This document shows, piece by piece, positions 53,849 to 64,000 of a DNA stretch of 64,000 nt. The DNA lies in the NCBI GenBank assembly GCA_034440635.1, contig JAOTON010001065.1:32666-96665 (forward strand), in the 5' to 3' direction. The position numbers and the translations under genes are program-made. Each line of letters starts with the position of its first letter. Positions within the stretch are counted from its first letter, which is position 1. The DNA comes from Lepas anatifera. Taxonomy: Eukaryota; Arthropoda; Thecostraca; Lepadidae. The notes under the pieces are model-generated. The model searched no databases. It was given only the letters and a program-made list of their open reading frames with translations, and had not been told where the DNA came from.

Positions 53849-56800
53849 CAGGGGCGGATCCAGGGGGGCCGCGGGGGCCGCGGCCCCCCTCGCTGGTAAG
53901 GCGCCCCCTCGGCACTAAGGCATCCTCGGGGGCCGCCTCCATTCGCTCCACATTTGTATGCCTAACAGAAATACTGGCGCCCCGTGGTAATTCTTCTGCA
54001 TGCAAATACCACATTTTGACAACCCGCCCTGTATCACTGGCGCCCCCATGGTGCATCATTGGTGCCCTTGTTTCACTCCACCGACGCCCCCAAGCCTCTT
54101 TCACCTCTTGACATCCCGGTATATACTACCGGCGCCCCACTCTCCACTCCAAGCGCCCCCATCTTCTAAAAATCCGCTCTATATCACTGGCGCCTCCATG
54201 GTGCAGCATAGATATCTCGTTTTTGCTTCAGCGGCGCCCCCACGCGTCACTGTGGGCGCCCCATCTTTGGAACCCCGCATGTACCACCGGCGCCCCCATT
54301 GGGCATCATTGGTGCCTTCGTTTCACTTCACCGGCGCCCCCAAGCCTCATCATGGGCTCTCCCACTTCTTGGCATCCCGCTATAAACTATTGGCGCCCCA
54401 ATCCTCACTACGGGCGCCCCCACCTTCGGAAAATCCGCTCTATACCACTGGCGCATCCATGGCGCAGCGTTGATGTCTCGTTTTTGCTCCAACGGCGCCC
54501 CCACGCGTCACTGTGGGCGCCCCACCTTTTGGAACCCGCATGTACCACCGGCGCCCCCATTGGGCATCATTTGTGTCTTCTATGTACTCATCGGCGCCCC
54601 ACGCTTCACCGTGGGCGCCTCTGCTTTTTAGAGCCGATATTCACCATCGGCGCTCCCGTGGTACATCATTGGTGCCTTTTTACTTAAATTGCGCCCCCAT
54701 GTCTCACTGAGGAGGTCTTCACCTTTTACCAGCCTGTTTCATACCAGTGAGCCCCCACTCTCTCCCCCCACTCCCCACTACGGGCGCCCCCACCTCCTAA
54801 CAATCCGCTCTATACCACTGGTGCCTCCATGGTGCAGCATTGATGTCTCGTTTTTGCTCCAACGGCGCCCCCACGCGTCACTTTGGGCGCCCCATCTTTT
54901 GGAACCCCGCATGTACCACCGGTGCCCCCATTGGGCATCATTGGTGCCTTCGTTTCACTCCACTGGCGCCCCCAAGCCTTTTCCACCTCTTGACATCCCG
55001 CTATATACTACCCGCGCCCCACTCTTCACTACGGGCGCCCCCATCTTCTAAAAATCCACTCGATATCACTGGCGCCTCCATGGTGCAGCATTGATGTCTC
55101 GTTTTTGCTCCAACGGCACCCCCACGGGTCACTGTGGGCGCTCCATCTTTTGGAACCCCGCATGTACCACCGGCGCCCCAATTGGGCATCATTGATGTCT
55201 TCGTTTCACTCCACTGGCGCCCCCAAGCCTCATCGTGGGCTCTCCCACTTCTTGGCATCCCTCTATAAACAATTGGCGCCCCAATCCTCACTACGGACGC
55301 CCCCATCTTCGGAAAATCCGCTCTATACCACTGGCGCCTCCATGGTGCAGCATTGATGTCTCATTTTTAGCTCCAACGGCGCCCCCACACGTCACTGTGG
55401 GCGCCCCACCTTTTGGTACCCTCATGTACCACTGGCACCCCCATTGGGCATCATTGGTGTCTTCTGTGTACTTCACCGGTGCCCCACGCTTTACCGTGAG
55501 CGCCTCTGCTTTTTAGAGCCGATCTTCACCATTGGCGCCCCCGTGGTACATTATTGGTGCCTTTTTGTTCAAATGGCGCCCCGTGCCTCACTGAGGGGTT
55601 TTCACCTTTAACCAGCCCGTTTTATACCAGTGAGCCCCCACTCTCTCTCCCCGCTATGTACTACTGGATTCCCACTCCCCACTACGGACGCCCCCACCCT
55701 CTAACAAAATGCTCTATACCACCGTCGCTCCCCCTCCCCTGGTGCATCATTGGTGCCTTCGCTTCACTCCACTGGCGCCCCCAAGCCTCATCGTGGGCTC
55801 TCCCACTTCTTGGCATCCCGTTATAAACTATTGGCGCCCCAATCCTCACTACGGGCGCCCCCAACCTTCGGAAAATCCGCTCTATACCACTGGCGCCTCC
55901 ATGGTGCAGCATTGATGTCTCGTTTGTACTTCAACGGCGTCCCCCAGGCGTCACTGTGGGCGCCCCATGTGCTGAAACCCCGCATGTACCACCGGCATCC
56001 CCATTGGGCATCATTGGTGTCTTCTGTGCACTCCACCGGCGCGCCCCCACGCTTCACCGTGGGCGCCTCTGCTTTTAGAGCCGCTCTTTACCATTGGCGC
56101 CCCCGTGGTACATCATTGGTGCCTTTTTGCTCAAATGGCGCCCCCGTGCATCAATGAGGGGTTCTTCATCTTTTACCAACCCGTTTTACACAAGTAGAGC
56201 CCCTCTCTCCCCGCTATGTACTACTGGATCCCCACTCCCTACTATGGGCGCCCCCACCTTCTAAAAATCCGCTCTATACCACTGGCGCCCCCATGGGGCA
56301 TCATGGAGCCTTCGCTTCACTCCACCGGCGCCCCCAAGCCTCATCGTGAACTCTTCCACTTCGTGGCATCCCGCGATGTACTACCGGCGCCCCACTTTTC
56401 ACTACGGGCGCCCCCACCTTAGGGAAATCCACCCTATACCACTGGCGCCTCCATGGTGCAGCATTGATGCCTCGTTTTTGCTCCAACGGCGCCCCCACGC
56501 GTCACTGTGGGCGCCCCATGTGTTGAAACGCCGCATCTACCACCGGCATCCCCATTGGGCATCATTGGTGTCTTCTTTGCACTCCACCGGCGCCCCCACT
56601 TTTCACTACGGGCGCCCCCACCTTAGGCAAATCCACTCTATACCACTGGCGCCTCCATGGTGCAGCATTGATGTCTCATTTTTGCTCCAACGGCGCCCCC
56701 ACGCGTCACTGTGGGCGCCCCATGTGTTGAAACGTCGCATCTACCACCGGCATCCCCATTGGGCATCATTGGTGTCTTCTTTGCACTCCACCGGCGCCCC

Positions 56801-57680
56801 CCACTTTTCACTACGGGCGCCCCCACCTTAGGCGAATCCACTCTATACCACTGGCGCCTCCATGGTGCAGCATTGATGTCTCATTTTTGCTCCAACGGCG
56901 CCCCCACGCGTCACTGTAGGCGCCCCATGTGTTGAAACGCCGCATCTACCACCGGCATCCCCATTGGGCATCATTGGTGTCTTCTGTGCACTCCAACGGC
57001 GCCCCCACTTTTCACTACGGGCGCCCCCACCTTAGGAAAATCCACTCTATACCACTGGCGCCTCCATGGTGCAGCATTGATGTCTCGTTTTTGCTCCAAC
57101 GGCGCCCCCACGCGTCACTGTGGGCGCCCCATGTGTTGAAACGCCGCATCTACCACCGGCATCCCCATTGGGCATCATTGGTGTCTTCTGTGCACTCCAA
57201 CGGCGCCCCCACTTTTCACTACGGGCGCCCCCACCTTAGGAAAATCCACTCTATACGACTGGCGCCTCCATGGTGCATAATTGGTGCGTTTCTTTTCAAT
57301 CTCAAACTGCGCCCCCATGCCCCATTGAGGGGTCTTCACCTTTCAACAGCACCTCCTATACCACTCGAGCCCCACTCTTATGATGCATTATTCTTGTCTG
57401 CTTTTAGCTTTATGGGCGCCCTCCCCCGCCTCTTTCCACCATCTTTTGACACATCGGTCTGTATCACTGGCGCCCCCATAATGAATCATTGGTACCTGTG
57501 CTATGCTCCACCGGCGCCTTCATCTCCCGCCGTGGGCTCATCGGGAGTGCCCCCAAATTTCGACAAACTGCTCGGTCTGGCGGCCCCCATGGTACACATT
57601 GGTGCTTTTCTGTCGCTCCATTGGTGCCCCCACACTTCACTATAGGCGCTCACACATTTCTGCTGATTAGTTGATGCATC
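53849..57680 (+). repeat. GGCGCC-rich tandem array beginning at a hAT-like terminus
   Basis: CAGGGGCGGATCCAGG at 53849 is the hAT-type end. From there on, modules of about 50-60 bp (GGCGCCCCCACGCGTCACTG, TACCACCGGCGCCCCCATT, and GTGCAGCATTGATGTCTCG) recur in a loose higher-order pattern, with spacings of about 250, 260, 370 and 550 bp between CATGGTGCAGCATTGATG landmarks. The right end of the element is not certain (a possible CTGGATCGTCCATG at 60154-60167). No protein is encoded despite long open frames. Confidence 0.8.
56446..57290 (+). repeat. 205-bp higher-order unit, four near-identical copies
   Basis: The landmark CCATGGTGCAGCATTGATG recurs at about 56450, 56655, 56860 and 57065, then in altered form at 57268. 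Units are almost the same, so this part was amplified recently. Confidence 0.85.
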
Positions 57681-59340
57681 ATTGGTATCTTACTTTTGCT
57701 CTACCGGCGCCCAGCACTCCCCCTCTACCCCCGCCACGCGCCACTATGGGCGCCCCATTTTTTGACAGCATGCCCTGTGCCTCCACCGCCTCCATGGTGC
57801 ATGATGGGTGCCTATCGTTAGCTCCATGAACGCACCCCCCCTCCCAAACACATCCCTGCCAGAAACCCCATGCAGCTTCTCTTTACTTTGCATTTCTTGC
57901 ATCCCAAACGTGGCCCGTTGTCTTACCAGCGCCTACCCTTGACAGCTCCCACAAATTTCACTGAATGCAAGTACCCCCACGCTGTATCACCGGAAGCTCC
58001 AAACTTCAGCTTCGGTTTCTCCTTGATGACCAAATTGCGCTGTCAGCGCTCTTTCCATGCACCGTCTTCTCCTCCCTGTTGCCCAACCAGTGCCCTATTC
58101 GTGTACCCCCTTCTACCCTGTTGTTACCCTACCAGTGTCCCTATGATGGATTATTTGCTCCCACAGACGCTCAACTGACGGTTCCACGCCTATGTACCGC
58201 AGGCGCCCCTTGCCTGCAGCACCGGTATCCATAACTCCAGTCTCGGTATCGCCTCGGTGAAGTATCAGCGTCCCCCCGATGCACTATCACCATTACCATC
58301 CCTCACCCCGAAAGCCCAAATAACTGACTAACTCACCACACTTTCCCCGGCTATAGATCACCGGCGTCCCACAGGGTGTACCACTGTACCACACTGAACT
58401 TTTGGCACTCCCATGCTGCATCACCGCTGGACTCATTTATAAACCTAAGCACCCCCTCATATATCATGCCCCCGGGTCCCTAATAGGCGTCACACTTCAA
58501 CGTGAACCTCCCTCATCGATTTTTTGACGCCCTCTTCTTTATGGTTAGGCGCCCATATTTCACGATTGGCCGCCCTTTTTAGCTCCAGAGCACCCAGCTG
58601 CAGCATGGACCGCCCGTTCCTACCTTTGGCCGCCCTCTTCTTCATGATTGTTCTCCTGTTCTCCACTATTTGTCGCTCCTCTGCAGATCTAGGGCGCCTC
58701 ACTTCAATGTGGACCCCTCACTCACCTCCAGATGCTATTTTATGGTAGAGAACCCCATATTTCACGTTTGGCCACCCTTTTACAGCGCTTGGCGGACCTC
58801 TGCGACGTGGACCACCGTCATTTACCTACATGCGCCCTTAACTTTGTGACTGGGCTCCCCGTTTTTACAACTGAACCGCTTTTCAGCCCTAGGGTGCCCC
58901 ACTGTAACATGGACTGCCCTCATCCATTTTTAGCCGCTCTCTTCTGCATGATTGTGCGAACCTTCTCCACTGCTGGCCGGTCTTGTGCAGCCTTAGAGCA
59001 CCCCACTTCACCGTGGACTGCCCTCATTCATCTCTGGCCGCCCTCCACTTTGTGGTTCAGAACCCCTATATCATGATTGACCGTCTCTTTTAGCTCTAAA
59101 GTGGCCCACCGTAAAATTGATCGCTCTCATCCACTTTTGACTGCCCTATAGTGCATGACTGCGCCCCCATTTTCCACAATTGTCTGTTCTTTCTTAGCCT
59201 TGGGGCGCCCCACTTTTACGTGTACCGCCTTCAACTTCGGATGTCCTCTACTTCGTGTTCGGGTGCCCCAATTTCACGATTAACCGATCTTTTTCAGCCT
59301 TAGGGCATCCCACTGCAACATGGCACTCCCATGGCACATG
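57681..59340 (+). repeat. Diverged continuation of the array
   Basis: Variants of 'TTTGGCCGCCCTCTTCTTCATGATTG', 'AGCTCTAGGGCGCCCCACTTC' and 'AACATGGACTGCCCTCATCC' recur at irregular spacing. The array looks older and more decayed than the part to its left. Confidence 0.6.
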
Positions 59341-60273
59341 GACAGCTCTCAGCTTTGAGTGGTAACAATTGCCCCGAGTTCTTTTAATGTTTGTTTTGGG
59401 TACCGATCGGTGTCACTTTGCTCCATCATGCCCATCCGATGTGTGGTCGTGTGCCCGTCCGATATGTAGTTGTGTTGTCTTTTGCGACAAGAACATGCTA
59501 CGATGGAATACCTATAGGGGACTGGTAAAAATAATGTTTCTTGTGAAACAAATTTTGAGCACATATACCAATATCCCTTAAATGTGTTTAAAAAACATTC
59601 CGGATCTACTGATTACCCTATACGCTGCTGACTTCGATCATTTACTTATTTTGCCGAGGGTTTTTTGGCAGTGCCACTAATGAAAGGCTGTGTCCAGACA
59701 GCAATGCGAAATTCCCACGTCATCTGTGTAAGAAAAACATTGAGAGATCGGTAGGAGGCACCTGCAGAATTTCGGTTGCGTCCTCTCCCACAAGAGTGTA
59801 AACAGCAAAAAGTTTCGCCTTATGTATAATATTATGGATTTATCACTATCCGCTCTGCGCAGACAGGGTAAAATGCAACGACTGGTTCGCAAAATCTCCA
59901 AAGGCCGTCTCTGCGCAAAGTCTGCTTCAAAACGTAATACAGGTAAAAGGTGCCCTGTTTCATTGTTGCTTGCTTAACTAGAGGCACTTTGTGAAATTCT
60001 TCCTTTTCTTGGCAACGTGTTTTTTTAATCGGCTTTTTTCAAATGGCATCAAAAATATGCAAAATTATCATCACAAAGATCCATGATACCAAAGGTTGAC
60101 CCCAAATGGTAGTCTGACCGCCCCCGGAGACGTCGCTTCCCCTTATTGAAATCCTGGATCGTCCATGTACCCAGCCTTCTCGGTTGTTGATCAGTGATAG
60201 GTAAGCTCGGTCAGTGTCAGAGCCGCATGACGAAATTCATGGAGCGAAGCGGATTGCGATTTCTCCAGAGGCT
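59341..60273. other. Unassigned stretch with a small candidate exon
   Basis: A 36-codon frame starts at ATG 59834 and reaches the donor CAG|GTAAAA at 59942-59946. Its product is basic (RRQGKMQRLVRKISKGRLC). No upstream or downstream exon was found, so support is weak. A possible hAT-type right end lies at 60154-60167. Confidence 0.25.
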
Positions 60274-60334
60274 CTTACACAATTGCAGGAGCCCTGACAT
60301 CAACTTTGATGTCAGGACTCTGTAATTGTGTAAG
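60274..60334. ncRNA. Strong hairpin, pre-miRNA-like or snapback repeat
   Basis: Arms 60274-60303 and 60306-60334 pair over about 27 positions with a 2-nt loop, one bulge and two mismatches. The loop is much shorter than in typical pre-miRNAs, so a short inverted duplication is the simpler reading. Transcription is not shown. Confidence 0.3.
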
Positions 60335-61369
60335 GTGATAGCCCGTTTACGCTAGACGCCCAAACTAAGGCCCCGAATCTAAATTCAATATAGTTTTTAA
60401 GAAATTTTGGAACAAATATTTTCAATTTTTCATTTTCCTCATTTTGATTTCTTAATCGACCAACTTGAAATTTTCCTCCTTTTGAATTAGCAACAGAGGC
60501 TACCTAAGATAAAAATTTCGAACTGGTCTGACAATAATTATTACGCCAAAACGCAGTATTTCTGATACAAGTAAAAAAGCTATTGAAATTTGACGGCCGA
60601 CTTAAAAGCTCGAAATGTCAGGAGGCACGCTTCAGTTAGTTTAAAGACAGCCACCTGGAGGCAGCTAGGTGAATTTGATTGTGCTTAGGCATAGTTTCCA
60701 GTGGAAAACGTAAAATTCTGACCCAGTTTTTGCCATTCTGCCGGAGGACTGCATTTTTGCACATTTAATTCAAATCTTAATATCTCGTGGTCTAATGCGC
60801 CGATTTGACTTGTCATTTCAGATAATGAAAGAACATTGCTTACGCCTGATATTTGGAGATGGATATCGTGATTTTGAAATTCATTATTTTATACGTATAA
60901 ACATAATTTTAGTAGAAAACCTTTTATTTTTAGCTTCTAGGTTCCAAGCACATGTCACTCACAAGCTCCGAATTGACATGCTTGAATTGGAAAATTAATT
61001 GCAGTCATTTCATTCATTCACACTACGCACTTATCTCCGACGGCTTTTGAGTAATTCGTCTGAAAGGGTATTTCAAGGTGCTAATTTTCTCCGGACCACC
61101 TTTGTGTCTCACCATGGTTTCAAGTCCTTAAAATCAATGGAAGTGGATTAAATTTGGCATGAAGCTAGCTTAGGATCCTAGGCCGATGATACAAGTATTT
61201 TCAGCCCAAAATAATGTTTGGTTCGTCTTCTAGAAGCACCTTTATATCGTGCCTTTTCTGGACGAACACAGCATCCGCCGCCAGCGCCCTGACATTGTCG
61301 GCTGATTGGTACCGGCCAGTGACCTCCTGACGGGTCACAGGTGTTCGGCTAGTGGGAGGTTGAATGGTG
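60335..61369. other. AT-rich stretch, no feature supported
   Basis: No coding segment, tRNA or repeat partner can be supported. Confidence 0.3.
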
Positions 61370-61445
61370 TGGCACGGGGGTATAGTGGTTAGAGGCCCTG
61401 TCTCTTGATCAGTGAGGGCCGGTTCGAATCTGGAGTGACCGCCTG
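61370..61445 (+). mobile_element. tRNA-like SINE head
   Basis: GGTATAGTGGTTAGAGG fits a pol III A box and GGTTCGAATCT a B box, with a CCGG/CTGG T-arm stem between. An acceptor stem does not close, so it is not a working tRNA gene. The downstream part differs from the other SINEs in this window. Confidence 0.5.
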
Positions 61446-61849
61446 CTCTTTATTAGTTATTTCGAAGAAACTAATGATACAACTGACTTACAGGCTTATG
61501 AAGAGATACATTGAGAAGGAAATATGGTTTGCTTTCAGCACATTGTCATGCGGCTCTCCTGCGCCGGTGGGGCATTAGCCCAGGTCGCAGACGGGGGTTG
61601 GTCAGGTGCGATCTCTAACATCATCACCTTGGATAGGTTGAGTTTGCGGCCGGTTTGATAGAGCTGGAAAATGCCTTGGTGATCGGGGAAGGAGAGTTGA
61701 TTGGGTGATGAAACTATAGTAGGGAGGAACAGAAACTTAGCAAAGGGGTGGGGCGGCTAGCGCAGTCGCATGAGAGGCACCCGAAGGGAAAAGATCGAGC
61801 GAAGGACAGCCGGGCTACGCCAATCTATGACCAACCGTAAATCTCGGGG
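61446..61849. other. Non-coding stretch, no feature supported
   Basis: Presumably the body of the SINE-like element and its flank. The boundary is not visible. Confidence 0.3.
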
Positions 61850-62430
61850 ACCAGCATGACTTGCTGTTACAAGCGTGACCCTCTGCGGCAAGCGACGCCC
61901 TATATGTGACCGTCAGAAGGGTCCCCTAGGGGCAGAAGAACACTCTTTAATCAGGTGGGTCACCTGTTTTCAACAGTTTCAACAGGGCCCTCTGTGACAA
62001 GCATGACCAGCACATCATTCCGTGGTCGGCAAGGCCCAATGCAGTCAGAAGAGCCTTCTGTCTGCCACCGAGAATGCCCTCTGTGGCCAGCGAGGTATGC
62101 TGTGACAAGTAGGGCACACTCTACGGTCAGCAGGTCCTTTGGGGACCAGGGAGTCTCCTCGTTATCAATAGGGCAATCTTAGGGTCAACAGGAATCTCTG
62201 TAACTAGCAGATCTTTCGGTCGCAGTCCGGGCCATGTCTTGCCAGCATACTTTTTGTCGGACAGGGCGATATCCTCGGTGACCATAAAAGCACTCTGTAT
62301 CGTAAATATATATTTGGAACTGAACGAACAGTCTATGTAAAAAGGGTACTCCGAGCCCAACAGGTCTTTCCGTGACCAGTAAGGCCTGCCATATTCTTGT
62401 GGAAGGTCATGAGGTGACCCTGAGGTATAA
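61850..62430. repeat. Degenerate array of 'CCCTCTGTGACCAGC' words
   Basis: Variants of GGCCCTCTGTGACAAGCATG, GAATGCCCTCTGTGGCCAGC and ACGGTCAGCAGGTCC recur at intervals of roughly 30-35 bp. It resembles 13912-14380. Confidence 0.55.
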
Positions 62431-63585
62431 TCGGGAAGTCTCTGGGCCCCCTGCATCCAAGTGGGGAACCATCCATGACGGTCTTTGACTGCTGTGAGTG
62501 GGACTGGTGGGAACCTTAAATCCATTAGGATCTAATTTGCCAGTTAGCGAACCCCTGGAGAAAGCCAGAAAGTGTACAAGTGTACACTGTGAACGAGACT
62601 TCGAGTTCACTTTGGTCAGTCGAGGGTCCTATGTCGCTGCCAGCGCACAGCGAAGACAGGACAACGCGGCCAAAAATCTGGTTATAAGCTAGTTATAGTT
62701 CCTGCAAAAATTCAGGTAGATGCCGCTGAAGGGATACACAAACACATTTTTCCGAGTTGATCTCTGATGTGGAGTATCCCTCAACTGGGCCTTTGCTTGC
62801 CTTGGAGTCGCCAGTGGGCCGTATCCTTGATGCCAAGAATACATAAGAATGGGCGCACGCACGTCGATATTTTATTCTGATTTCCAGCATGCGCCCGCAC
62901 TGCGCAGGTGGGGCCAAATCCAGCATTGTGATCGTAGTGCGCACCTTAGATCGGCATTCTGATATTCTGCGTAAGGCTAGGTCGGTACTGGTGCCTTTGC
63001 ACCCCGGGTACGCTTGTCCTACGTCGAGCGTGGCTACGCACGGAAGGAGGTCAAATGTACCACATTGAAATACGGCAAGTTGCTTGTCTTAGTCAAGTCT
63101 TCGGAGGGCATAATATTAGAATATAGCCTTAGAAAGGCTTACAATAACTGGGGTCTTGAAGTAAGCCAAAGTCCATAAACTTAGGTCATAGATCCTTTGT
63201 GGCTGGCTAGCTCAGATTGAAGGGAACTGGGATCATTGCTCTGACCTAGTGGTTTATTAGACCCTTATGGATACTTAAGGCCCTGTGTGCTAATGCACAC
63301 AGACGGGCCTATTCTTAATATTCGTTGGTCTTCTACAAACTCTTTAAGGCTTCAAAGATCATTCTGATTCACCAATTGGGGAGAAAATAGTCCCCATGCA
63401 GTCTCCCGGGTCTCAAAGTGCTCCTTACGTGCCCGTCGGTCCCAGTGCAGCACTAAAATAAACGCCAAAGAGATACTTAAACCTTTTAGCACTGCTGAGA
63501 TGTATTTTAGATACATTCAAAGCGCCAAGTGATGTTTCCCAATTTTTTCAAAAGAATATATTATGCCACTACTCCTGAGCCTCAC
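62431..63585. other. Non-coding stretch, no feature supported
   Basis: No coding or RNA signal and no repeat partner can be supported. Confidence 0.3.
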
Positions 63586-64000
63586 CCTATGTGGGGGCTT
63601 TGCTTATGAACAAACCCTCCGATTTTTCTGGCGGTAAGGAAAAAACGGCGACGCGAAGCGCCGCCGTACTTGGCACACCTTATTCTTGATTGATTCCGCA
63701 AGTTTTCCCAAAAATTTAAGCTTGGGTCAACTCAGGTCAGGTCATCAGTGCAGGTCAAGTAACTCACTCTCCTCAAAACATGTTGAAGGTGGTATAAGTA
63801 GGGAATGGGTGAATGTATCGGATTAGAAACTATAACACACAATGGCCTCTAATGAGTTCTCCAAATACTTCCTGGGATTTTTTCTATGGTCGATATTATA
63901 AGGTCAAATACGGGCCATGACCTCTCCATTGAGTTACAGAGAATACAGAAAATGGACTGTATTCTTGCAGATAAAGGTGACACATTATCAAGGTATATTA
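63586..64000 (+). mobile_element. GGTCA-family element cut by the window end
   Basis: It aligns with 11858-12300 in the same orientation: a CCTCCGATTTTTC block, the GC hairpin (63645-63667), AGGTCAGGTCATC and AGGTCAAGTA clusters, the TGAACTCAT-like block, and GGGCCATGACCTCTCCATTG. The TTAA start is not clear. The rest lies outside the window. Confidence 0.65.

Noticed and set aside
54000..57645. Long open frames through the GGCGCC-rich array
   Set aside because: They are open in several frames and on both strands because the repeated unit has few stops. The translated repeats change register between units and resemble no protein.
53849..60167. One hAT element spanning 53849-60167
   Set aside because: The right end (CTGGATCGTCCATG) is only roughly complementary to the left, and the flanking 8-mers TGCTAAAA and TACCCAGC match at just 3 positions.
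61370..61445. tRNA gene
   Set aside because: The T-arm and boxes are fair, but no acceptor stem pairs across the ends. A SINE head is more likely.

Overview
The window is nuclear DNA of an invertebrate animal with a large, repeat-rich genome. It holds non-LTR retrotransposons with endonuclease, reverse transcriptase (RT) and RNase H, a Penelope-like element with GIY-YIG endonuclease, tRNA-derived SINEs, many hAT-like and TTAA-bounded non-autonomous DNA elements, long (TG)n tracts and several minisatellites. There are no operons or prokaryotic signals. I cannot fix the phylum from sequence alone; an arthropod (perhaps a chelicerate) or a mollusc-like genome would fit. No complete host gene is visible. 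A handful of short open segments with good splice signals are offered as candidate exons.

Layout. 1-5.5 kb: a truncated TTAA element, a complete TTAA element full of AGGTCA motifs (438-1271), a small hAT MITE with exact 8-bp target-site duplication (TSD) (1457-1746), and pieces of other repeats. 5.8-8.3 kb: a Penelope-like element in head-to-head form, with a hammerhead-like motif in each arm, ending in (TG)n. 8.5-8.8 kb: a GC-rich, promoter-like patch with an X-box and a Kozak ATG on the minus strand. 10.1-13.6 kb: a foldback hAT MITE, then copy 1 of 'Repeat A', a TE-like repeat with a 20-bp minisatellite core. 13.7 kb: SINE. 15-17.3 kb: candidate exons. 17.6-28.5 kb: copy 2 of Repeat A, split by a full-length 6.8-kb I-like LINE (13-bp exact TSD), by a 1.7-kb hAT-like element (itself holding a SINE), and by a 340-bp hAT-like MITE. 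Copy 1 gives the empty site for each insertion. 28.9 kb: (TG)n. 29.7-35.6 kb: a 5.9-kb element with long terminal inverted repeats (TIRs) that carry a palindromic 20-bp minisatellite; two TTAA elements sit inside it. 36-43 kb: a candidate exon, more AGGTCA repeats, a CR1/L2-like LINE inserted in 'Repeat B', and a decayed zinc-finger fragment. 43.8-45.2 kb: a 5'-truncated CR1-like LINE. 45.4 kb: the full copy of the TTAA element that is cut by the left window edge. 46-47 kb: candidate exons. 48.2-49.8 kb: a 25-bp minisatellite. 50.3-53.8 kb: candidate terminal exons. 53.85-59.3 kb: a large GGCGCC-rich array with 205-bp higher-order units. 60-64 kb: a strong hairpin, a tRNA-like SINE promoter, a degenerate array, and a last AGGTCA element cut by the window end.

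The main coherent story is layered transposition. The I-like LINE and the tRNA SINEs share a 3' tail, so the LINE (or a close relative) probably mobilises the SINEs. A TTAA-bounded family scatters dense AGGTCA half-sites, and several elements have turned their interiors into tandem arrays. Family assignments rest on motifs read by eye; no database search was possible.
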